Part shown: in pieces, positions 8,371-18,102 of the stretch | How the letters are laid out: each line of letters starts with the position of its first letter | How positions within the stretch are numbered: the stretch's first letter is position 1 | Source: Symbiodinium natans | Taxonomy: Eukaryota; Sar; Dinophyceae; Suessiales; Symbiodiniaceae | Length of the DNA stretch: 36,431 nucleotides | Reading direction: 5' to 3' | Assembly (NCBI GenBank): GCA_905221605.1 | Contig: CAJNDS010001075.1 | Coordinates: forward strand, 1-36,431 | Notes under the pieces: generated by a model | The model's database searches: none | What the model saw: the letters and a program-made list of their open reading frames with translations, nothing else | What the model was told of the DNA's origin: nothing | Position numbers and translations under genes: made by a program

Positions 8371-11300
8371 AAGTGGTGCCCCCGCACTAAGATGTACGGT
8401 TTGTTGCCGGTGTCTTGGTCTTGAAGTGGTACCCCAACACTGAGATGTACGATTTGTTGCCGGTGTCTTTGTTTCGAAGTGGTGCCCCAGCACTAAGATG
8501 TATGATTTGATGCTGGTGTCATGGTCAAGTGCTGCCGGTGTCTTGGTCTCGAAATGGTGGCCCAGCACTAAGATGTTCAATTTGTTGCCAGTGTCTTGGT
8601 CTCGAAGTGGTGCCCCAGCACTAAGATGTACGATTTGATGCCGGTGTCTTGGTCTCGAAGTGGTGGCCCAACACGAAGATGTGCGATTTGTTGTGTCTTG
8701 GTCTCGAAGTGGTGCCCCAGCACTAACATGTACGATTTGTTGCCGGTGTCTTGGTCTCGAAGTGGTGCCCCAGCACAACGGTGTCTGGGTCTCGAAGTGG
8801 TGCCCAGCACTAAGATGTACGATTTGTTGCCGGTGTCTTGGTCTCGAAGTGGTGCCCTAGCACTAAGATGTACGATGTGTTGCCGGTGTCTTGGTCTCGA
8901 AGTGGTGCCCCAGCACTAAGATGTACGATTTGTTGATGGTGTCTTGGTCTCGAAATGCCCCAGCACTAAGATGTACGTTTTGTTGCCAGTGTCTTGGTCT
9001 CGAAGTGGTGCCCCAGCACGAAGATGCACGATTTGTTGCCGGTGTCTTGGTCTCGAAGTGGTGCCCCATTACTAAGATGTACTCGAAGTGGTACCCCAGC
9101 ACGAAGATTAACGATATTTTGCCGGTGTCTTGGTTTGTTGCCGGTGTCTGGGTTTCGAAGTGGTGCCTCAGCACTAAGATGTACGATTTGTTGCCGGTAT
9201 CTCGGTCTCGGAGCGATGCCCCAGCATCAAGATTATGATGTGCTTTGGGTGTCTTTGTCTCGAAGAGGCGCCAAAGCACTGAGATATAAGATTTGTTGCC
9301 GATGTCTTGGAAGTGGTGCCCCAGCACGAAGATGTACGGTTTGTTGCCGGTGTCTTGGTCTCGAAGTGGTGCCCCAACACTAAGATGTACGATTTGTCGC
9401 CGGTGTCTTGGTCTCGAAGTGGTGCCCCATCACTAAGATGTACGATTTCTTGCCGGTGTCTTGGTCTCGAAGTGGTGCCCCAGCATTAAGATGTACGATT
9501 TGTTGCCGGTGTCTTGGTCTCGAAGTGGTGCCCCAGCACTAAGATGTACGATTTGTTGTGTCTTGGTCTCGAAGTGGTGCCCCAGCACTAAGATGTACGA
9601 TTTGTTGCCGGTGTCTTGGTCTCGAAAAGGTGCCCCAGCATTGAAATGTACGTTTTGTTGCTGGTGTCTTCCAAGTGGTGCCCCAGCACTACGATGTACG
9701 ATTTGTTGCCGGTGTCTTGGTCTGTTGCCGGTGTCTTTGTTTCAAAGTGGTGCCCCAGCACTAAGATGTATGATTTGTTGCCGGTGTCTTGGTCTCGAAG
9801 TGGTGCCCAGCACTAAGATGTACGATTTGTTGCTGGTGTCTTGGTCTCAAAGTGGTGCCCCAGCACTAAGATTTACGAATTATTGCCGGTGTCTTGGTTG
9901 GTCTCGAAGTGGTGCCCCAGCACTAAGATGTACGATTTGTTTCCGGTGTCTTGATCTCGAAGTGGTGCCCCAGCACTAAGATGTACGATTTGTTGCCGGT
10001 GTCTTGGTCTCGAAGTGGTGCCCCAGCACTAAGATGTACGATTTGTTGATGGTGTCTTGGTCTCGAAGTGGTGGCCCAACACTAAGATGTCGATGTGTTG
10101 CCGGTGTCTTGGTCTCGAAGTGGTGCCCCAGCACTAAGATGTACGATTTGTTGCCGGTGTCTTGGTCTCGAAGTGGTGCCCCAGAACAAACATGTACGAT
10201 TTGTTGCCGGTGTCTTGGTCTCGAAGTGGTGCCCCAGTACTAAGATGCACGATTTGTTGCCGGTGTCTTAGTCTCGAAGTGGTGCCCCAGCACTAAGATG
10301 TACGATTTGTTGCCGGTATCTTGGTCTCGAAGTGGTGCCCCAGCACTAAGATGTACGATTTGTTGCTGGTGTCTTGGTCTGGACGTGGTGCCCCAGTACT
10401 AAGATGTACGATTTGTTGATGGTGTCTTGGTCTCGAAGTGGTGGCCCAACACTAAGATGTCGATGTGTTGCTGGTGTCTTGGTCCCCCAGCACAAAGATG
10501 TACAATTTTTGTTGATGGTGTCTTGGTCTCGAAGTGGTGCCCCAACACCAACATGTATTATTTGATGCCGGTGTCTTGGTCTCGAAGTGGTGCCCCAGCA
10601 CTAAGATCTACGATTTGTTGCCGGTATCTTGGTCTCGAAGTGGTGGCCCAACACTAAGATGTCGATGTGTTGCCGGTGTCATGGTCTCGAAGTGGTGCCC
10701 CAGCACTAAGATGTACGATGCGTTGCCGGTGTCTTGGTCTCGAAGTGGTGCCCCAGCACTAAGATATACGATTTATTGCCGGTGTCTTGGTCTCGAAGTG
10801 GTGGCACAGCACTAAGATGTGCGTTTTGTTGCCGGTGTCTTCGAAGTGGTGCCCCCAAAACTAAGAGGTGCGATTTATTGCTGGGGTCGTGGTCTCGAAG
10901 TGCCCCAGCACTAAGATGTACGATTTGTTGCCGGTGTCTTGGTCTCGAAGTGGTGCCCCGGCACTACGATGTACGGTTTGTTGCCGGTGTCTTGGTCTCG
11001 AAGTGGTGCCCCAGCACTAAGATGTACGATTTGTTGCCGGTGTCTTTGTTTCGAAGTGGTGGCCCAGCACTAAGATGTGCGCTTTGCTTCCGTTGTCTTG
11101 GTCTCGAGGCGGTGCCCCAGCACTAAGATGTACATTTTGTTGCTGGTGTCTTCGAAGTGGTGCCCCAGCACTAAGATGTACTATTTGTTGCCGGCGTCGT
11201 GGTCTCGAAGTGGTGCCCCAGCACAAAGATGTACGATTTGTTGATGGTGTCTTGGTCTCGAAGTGGTGGCCCAGCACTAAGATATATGTTTTTTTTGCCG

Positions 11301-11763
11301 GTGTTTTGATTTCGAAGTGGTGCCCCATTACTAAGAGATACGATTTGTTGCCGGTGTCTTGGTCTCGAAGTGGTGCCCCAGCACTGAGATGTACGATTTG
11401 TTGACGGTGTCTTGGAAGTGGTGCCCCCGCACGAAGATGTACGGTTTGTTGCCGGTGTCTTAGTCTCCAAGTTCCCCAGCCCTAAGATGTACGATTTGTT
11501 GCCAGTGTTTCGAAGTGGTGGCCCAGCACTAAGATGTATGCTTTGTTGCCGTTGTCTCAGTCTCGAGGTGGTATCCCAACACTAAAATGTACTTTTTGTT
11601 GCTGGTGTCTTCGAAGTGGTGCCCAAGCACAAAGATGTACTATTTGTTGCCGGTGTCTTGGTCTCGGAGCGATGCACCAGAATTAAAATGTATAATTATT
11701 TCGGTGTCTTGGTCTCGAAGTGGTGCCCCAGCACTAAGATGTACGATTTGTTGCCGGTGTCTT
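8371..11763 (+). repeat. 3.4-kb tandem duplication, first copy
   Basis: Satellite segment that repeats directly at 11764-15240, at an offset of 3,395, then 3,423, 3,476 and 3,477 as small indels accumulate. Relative to the second copy and to unit II it lacks 28 bp near 8535, one whole 53-bp unit near 9995 and 1 bp near 10650. At 10626-10674 one unit is replaced by a different variant. The join at about 11735-11765 lies in a stretch where both parent sequences share the ordinary unit, so the 53-bp phase is kept. This is what unequal crossing over between homologous units produces. Confidence 0.88.
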
Positions 11764-14700
11764 GGAAGTGGTGCCCCCGCACTAAGATGTACGGTTTGTT
11801 GCCGGTGTCTTGGTCTCGAAGTGGTGCCCCAACACTGAGATGTACGATTTGTTGCCGGTGTCTTTGTTTCGAAGTGGTGGCCCAGCACTAAGATGTATGA
11901 TTTGATGCTGGTGTCATGGTCAAGTGCTGCCCCAGCACTAAGATGTACGATTTGTTGCCGGTGTCTTGGTCTCGAAATGGTGGCCCAGCACTAAGATGTA
12001 CAATTTGTTGCCAGTGTCTTGGTCTCGAAGTGGTGCCCCAGCACTAAGATGTACGATTTGATGCCGGTGTCTTGGTCTCGAAGTGGTGGCCCAACACGAA
12101 GATGTGCGATTTGTTGTGTCTTGGTCTCGAAGTGGTGCCCCAGCACTAACATGTACGATTTGTTGCCGGTGTCTTGGTCTCGAAGTGGTGCCCCAGCACA
12201 ACGGTGTCTGGGTCTCGAAGTGGTGCCCAGCACTAAGATGTACGATTTGTTGCCGGTGTCTTGGTCTCGAAGTGGTGCCCTAGCACTAAGATGTACGATG
12301 TGTTGCCGGTGTCTTGGTCTCGAAGTGGTGCCCCAGCACTAAGATGTACGATTTGTTGATGGTGTCTTGGTCTCGAAATGCCCCAGCACTAAGATGTACG
12401 TTTTGTTGCCAGTGTCTTGGTCTCGAAGTGGTGCCCCAGCACGAAGATGCACGATTTGTTGCCGGTGTCTTGGTCTCGAAGTGGTGCCCCATTACTAAGA
12501 TGTACTCGAAGTGGTACCCCAGCACGAAGATTAACGATATTTTGCCGGTGTCTTGGTTTGTTGCCGGTGTCTGGGTTTCGAAGTGGTGCCCCAGCACTAA
12601 GATGTACGATTTGTTGCCGGTATCTCGGTCTCGGAGCGATGCCCCAGCATCAAGATTATGATGTGCTTTGGGTGTCTTTGTCTCGAAGAGGCGCCAAAGC
12701 ACTGAGATATAAGATTTGTTGCCGATGTCTTGGAAGTGGTGCCCCAGCACGAAGATGTACGGTTTGTTGCCGGTGTCTTGGTCTCGAAGTGGTGCCCCAA
12801 CACTAAGATGTACGATTTGTTGCCGGTGTCTTGGTCTCGAAGTGGTGCCCCATCACTAAGATGTACGATTTCTTGCCGGTGTCTTGGTCTCGAAGTGGTG
12901 CCCCAGCATTAAGATGTACGATTTGTTGCCGGTGTCTTGGTCTCGAAGTGGTGCCCCAGCACTAAGATGTACGATTTGTTGTGTCTTGGTCTCGAAGTGG
13001 TGCCCCAGCACTAAGATGTACGATTTGTTGCCGGTGTCTTGGTCTCGAAAAGGTGCCCCAGCATTGAAATGTACGTTTTGTTGCTGGTGTCTTCCAAGTG
13101 GTGCCCCAGCACTACGATGTACGATTTGTTGCCGGTGTCTTGGTCTGTTGCCGGTGTCTTTGTTTCAAAGTGGTGCCCCAGCACTAAGATGTATGATTTG
13201 TTGCCGGTGTCTTGGTCTCGAAGTGGTGCCCAGCACTAAGATGTACGATTTGTTGCTGGTGTCTTGGTCTCAAAGTGGTGCCCCAGCACTAAGATTTACG
13301 AATTATTGCCGGTGTCTTGGTTGGTCTCGAAGTGGTGCCCCAGCACTAAGATGTACGATTTGTTTCCGGTGTCTTGATCTCGAAGTGGTGCCCCAGCACT
13401 AAGATGTACGATTTGTTGCCGGTGTCTTGGTCTCGAAGTGGTACCCCAGCACTAAGATGTACATTTTGTTGCCAGTGTCTTGGTCTCGAAGTGGTGCCCC
13501 AGCACTAAGATGTACGATTTGTTGATGGTGTCTTGGTCTCGAAGTGGTGGCCCAACACTAAGATGTCGATGTGTTGCCGGTGTCTTGGTCTCGAAGTGGT
13601 GCCCCAGCACTAAGATGTACGATTTGTTGCCGGTGTCTTGGTCTCGAAGTGGTGCCCCAGAACAAACATGTACGATTTGTTGCCGGTGTCTTGGTCTCGA
13701 AGTGGTGCCCCAGTACTAAGATGCACGATTTGTTGCCGGTGTCTTAGTCTCGAAGTGGTGCCCCAGCACTAAGATGTACGATTTGTTGCCGGTATCTTGG
13801 TCTCGAAGTGGTGCCCCAGCACTAAGATGTACGATTTGTTGCTGGTGTCTTGGTCTGGACGTGGTGCCCCAGTACTAAGATGTACGATTTGTTGATGGTG
13901 TCTTGGTCTCGAAGTGGTGGCCCAACACTAAGATGTCGATGTGTTGCTGGTGTCTTGGTCCCCCAGCACAAAGATGTACAATTTTTGTTGATGGTGTCTT
14001 GGTCTCGAAGTGGTGCCCCAACACCAACATGTATTATTTGATGCCGGTGTCTTGGTCTCGAAGTGGTGCCCCAGCACTAAGATCTACGATTTGTTGCCGG
14101 TGTCTTGGTCTCGGAGCGATGCCCCAGCATTAAGATGTATGATGTGTTTGCGGTGTCATGGTCTCGAAGTGGTGCCCCAGCACTAAGATGTACGATGCGT
14201 TGCCGGTGTCTTGGTCTCGAAGTGGTGCCCCAGCACTAAGATATACGATTTATTGCCGGTGTCTTGGTCTCGAAGTGGTGGCACAGCACTAAGATGTGCG
14301 TTTTGTTGCCGGTGTCTTCGAAGTGGTGCCCCCAAAACTAAGAGGTGCGATTTATTGCTGGGGTCGTGGTCTCGAAGTGCCCCAGCACTAAGATGTACGA
14401 TTTGTTGCCGGTGTCTTGGTCTCGAAGTGGTGCCCCGGCACTACGATGTACGGTTTGTTGCCGGTGTCTTGGTCTCGAAGTGGTGCCCCAGCACTAAGAT
14501 GTACGATTTGTTGCCGGTGTCTTTGTTTCGAAGTGGTGGCCCAGCACTAAGATGTGCGCTTTGCTTCCGTTGTCTTGGTCTCGAGGCGGTGCCCCAGCAC
14601 TAAGATGTACATTTTGTTGCTGGTGTCTTCGAAGTGGTGCCCCAGCACTAAGATGTACTATTTGTTGCCGGCGTCGTGGTCTCGAAGTGGTGCCCCAGCA

Positions 14701-15240
14701 CAAAGATATACGATTTGTTGATGGTGTCTTGGTCTCGAAGTGGTGGCCCAGCACTAAGATATATGTTTTTTTTGCCGGTGTTTTGATTTCGAAGTGGTGC
14801 CCCATTACTAAGAGATACGATTTGTTGCCGGTGTCTTGGTCTCGAAGTGGTGCCCCAGCACTGAGATGTACGATTTGTTGACGGTGTCTTGGAAGTGGTG
14901 CCCCCGCACGAAGATGTACGGTTTGTTGCCGGTGTCTTAGTCTCCAAGTTCCCCAGCCCTAAGATGTACGATTTGTTGCCAGTGTTTCGAAGTGGTGGCC
15001 CAGCACTAAGATGTATGCTTTGTTGCCGTTGTCTCAGTCTCGAGGTGGTGTCCCAACACTAAAATGTACTTTTTGTTGCTGGTGTCTTCGAAGTGGTGCC
15101 CAAGCACAAAGATGTACTATTTGTTGCCGGTGTCTTGGTCTCGGAGCGATGCACCAGAATTAAAATGTATAATTATTTCGGTGTCTTGGTCTCGAAGTGG
15201 TGCCCCAGCACTAAGATGTACGATTTGTTGCCGGTGTCTT
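11764..15240 (+). repeat. 3.4-kb tandem duplication, second copy
   Basis: Satellite corresponding to 8371-11763 and to the single copy 27794-31268 of unit II (constant offset 16,028). It carries the indel states found in unit II, so the first copy is the one that changed. At some single bases, such as 12591, it differs while the first copy and unit II agree (9168, 28619). Mosaic descent or point mutation here is therefore needed. No gene is seen. Confidence 0.88.
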
Positions 15241-15480
15241 GGTCTCGAAGTAAGTGGTGCCCCAACACTAAAATGTACGTTTTGTTGCTGTTGTCTCCGA
15301 AGTGGTGCCCAAGCACTAAGATGTAAAATTTGTTGCCGGTGTCTTGGTCTCGAAGTGGTGCCCCAGCACAAATATGTACGATATGTGATGGTGTCTTGGT
15401 CTCGAAGTGGCTACGTTTTTTTGCCGGTGTCTTCGAAGTGGTGCCCCAGCACTGAGATGTACGTTTTGTTGCCGGTGTCT
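15241..15480 (+). repeat. Satellite between the two tandem duplications
   Basis: Divergent 53-bp units with small irregularities: a 4-bp duplication giving GAAGTAAGTGG near 15248, and a badly truncated unit near 15410 where GAAGTGG runs into CTACGTTTTTTTGCCGG. The same irregularities are present in unit II at 31269-31508. Confidence 0.9.
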
Positions 15481-16791
15481 TGGTCTCGAAGTGGTGCCCG
15501 AGCACTAAGATGTACAAAATTTGCCGGTGTCTTGGTTTCGTGGTGCCCCAGCACTCAGATGTTCGATTTGTTGCCGGTGTCTTGGTTTCGAAGTGGTGCC
15601 CCAGCACAAGCATGTACTATTTGCTGATGGTGTCTTGGTTTCGAAGTGGTGGCCCAACACTAAGATGTATGTTTTTTTGCCGGTGTCTTGATTTCGAAGT
15701 GGTTCTCATTACTTAGAGATACGATTTGTTGCCGGTGTATTGGTCTCGAAGTGGTGCCCCACCACTAAGATGTACGATTTGATGCCTGTGTCTTGGTCTC
15801 GAAGTGGTGCGCCAACACAAAGATGTACGAATTGTTGATGGTGTCTTGGTCTCGAAGTGGTGGCCGAACACGAAGATGTGCGATTTGTTGCCGGTGTCTT
15901 GGTCTGTTGTCTTGGTCTCGAAGTGGTGCCCCGGCACTAAAATGTCTTGATCTCGAACTGGTGCGTCAGCACGAAGATGTACTGTATATTGCCGGTGTCT
16001 TGGTCTCGAAGTGCTGGCACCGCACTAAGATGTACGATTTGTTGCCGGTGTCTTGGTCTCGAAGTGGTGCCCCAGCACTGAGATATACGGATTTGTTGAT
16101 GGTGTCTTGGTCTTGTGGTGGTACATCTTAGTGCTGGGCCACCACTTCGAAACAAAGACACCGGCAACAAATCGTACATCTTAGTGCTGGGGCACCACTT
16201 CGAGACCAAGACACCGGCAACAAACCGTACATCTTAGTGCGGGGGCACCACTTCCAAGACACCGTCAACAAATCGTACATCTCAGTGTGGGGCACCACTT
16301 CGAAATAATCACACCGAAAAAATCACGAGACCAAGATACCGGCAACAAATCGTACATTTCAGCGCTGGGGCACCACTTCGAGGCCAAGACACCAACAGAC
16401 CAAGACACCGGCAACAAATCGTGCATCTTCGTGCTGGGCCACGCTTTGTTTCCGTTGTCTTGGTCTCGAGGTGGTGCCCCAGCACTACGATGTACGATTT
16501 GTTGCCGGTGTCTTGGTCTCGAAGTGGTGCCCCAACACTAAGATGTACGTTTTGTTGCTGGTGTCTTCGAAGGTTGATGGTGTCTTGGTCTCGAAGTGGT
16601 GGCCCAGACTAAGATGTATGTTTTGTTGCCGGTGTCTTCGAAGTGGTGCCCCAGCACTAAGATGTAGGATTTGTTGCCGGTGTCTTGGTCTCGAAGTGGC
16701 ACCCCAGCACGAAGATGTACGATTTGTTGCCGGTGTCTTGGTCTCGAAGTGGTGCCCCAACACTGAGATGTACGTTTTGTTGCTGGTGTCT
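15481..16791 (+). repeat. 1,311-bp tandem duplication, first copy
   Basis: Satellite block repeated directly at 16792-18102 with almost no change and single in unit II (31509-32819). The crossover lies in a shared stretch containing GAGATGTACGTTTTGTTGC followed by GGTGTCTT. Both partners have this stretch before the break, so an exchange between similar 48-bp and 53-bp units is the likely cause. The block contains the inverted island at 16122-16442. Confidence 0.92.
16122..16442 (-). repeat. Inverted satellite island, copy 1 (321 bp)
   Basis: Within plus-oriented satellite, about six units read in reverse complement (TACATCTTAGTGCTGGG, CACCACTTCGAGACCAAG, CACCGGCAACAAATCG). The left break lies after TTGTGGTGG and the right break before GCTTTGTTTCCG. 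Flipping the island gives the joint GGTGGTGGCCCAGCACGAAG on the left, as at about 521-540. On the right it gives CACTAAGATGT followed by CGCTTTG, as near 11070-11090 and 30575-30595. The flipped content also matches the variant order at 520-780. This is an inversion in place, not an insertion from elsewhere. Confidence 0.92.
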
Positions 16792-18102
16792 TGGTCTCGA
16801 AGTGGTGCCCGAGCACTAAGATGTACAAAATTTGCCGGTGTCTTGGTTTCGTGGTGCCCCAGCACTCAGATGTTCGATTTGTTGCCGGTGTCTTGGTTTC
16901 GAAGTGGTGCCCCAGCACAAGCATGTACTATTTGCTGATGGTGTCTTGGTTTCGAAGTGGTGGCCCAACACTAAGATGTATGTTTTTTTGCCGGTGTCTT
17001 GATTTCGAAGTGCTTCTCATTACTTAGAGATACGATTTGTTGCCGGTGTGTTGGTCTCGAAGTGGTGCCCCACCACTAAGATGTACGATTTGATGCCTGT
17101 GTCTTGGTCTCGAAGTGGTGCGCCAACACAAAGATGTACGAATTGTTGATGGTGTCTTGGTCTCGAAGTGGTGGCCGAACACGAAGATGTGCGATTTGTT
17201 GCCGGTGTCTTGGTCTGTTGTCTTGGTCTCGAAGTGGTGCCCCGGCACTAAAATGTCTTGATCTCGAACTGGTGCGTCAGCACGAAGATGTACTGTATAT
17301 TGCCGGTGTCTTGGTCTCGAAGTGCTGGCACCGCACTAAGATGTACGATTTGTTGCCGGTGTCTTGGTCTCGAAGTGGTGCCCCAGCACTGAGATATACG
17401 GATTTGTTGATGGTGTCTTGGTCTCGTGGTGGTACATCTTAGTGCTGGGCCACCACTTCGAAACAAAGACACCGGCAACAAATCGTACATCTTAGTGCTG
17501 GGGCACCACTTCGAGACCAAGACACCGGCAACAAACCGTACATCTTAGTGCGGGGGCACCACTTCCAAGACACCGTCAACAAATCGTACATCTCAGTGTG
17601 GGGCACCACTTCGAAATAATCACACCGAAAAAATCACGAGACCAAGATACCGGCAACAAATCGTACATTTCAGCGCTGGGGCACCACTTCGAGGCCAAGA
17701 CACCAACAGACCAAGACACCGGCAACAAATCGTGCATCTTCGTGCTGGGCCACGCTTTGTTTCCGTTGTCTTGGTCTCGAGGTGGTGCCCCAGCACTACG
17801 ATGTACGATTTGTTGCCGGTGTCTTGGTCTCGAAGTGGTGCCCCAACACTAAGATGTACGTTTTGTTGCTGGTGTCTTCGAAGGTTGATGGTGTCTTGGT
17901 CTCGAAGTGGTGGCCCAGACTAAGATGTATGTTTTGTTGCCGGTGTCTTCGAAGTGGTGCCCCAGCACTAAGATGTAGGATTTGTTGCCGGTGTCTTGGT
18001 CTCGAAGTGGCACCCCAGCACGAAGATGTACGATTTGTTGCCGGTGTCTTGGTCTCGAAGTGGTGCCCCAACACTGAGATGTACGTTTTGTTGCTGGTGT
18101 CT
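16792..18102 (+). repeat. 1,311-bp tandem duplication, second copy
   Basis: Direct repeat of 15481-16791. Differences are few; for example TCTCGTGG at the left edge of the inverted island where the first copy has TCTTGTGG. From here to element B the offset to unit II is a constant 14,717. Confidence 0.92.
17433..17753 (-). repeat. Inverted satellite island, copy 2
   Basis: Same 321-bp reversed block with the same breakpoints as 16122-16442. It was carried along by the 1,311-bp duplication and is not an independent event. Confidence 0.92.

Noticed and set aside
8065-8778. A 237-codon minus-strand open frame, the longest in the window, and many 60-200 codon frames on both strands
   Set aside because: They are readings of the 53-bp repeat. 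Three units make 53 codons and each frame cycles through the same three peptides. Stops come only from CACTAAG (TAA on plus, TAG on minus) and vanish in CACGAAG variants. Frame length tracks repeat variants, not selection.
16122-16442. Inverted island as a foreign insertion
   Set aside because: Flipping it restores known joints at both ends with no extra or missing satellite apart from a few bases, and there is no target duplication.
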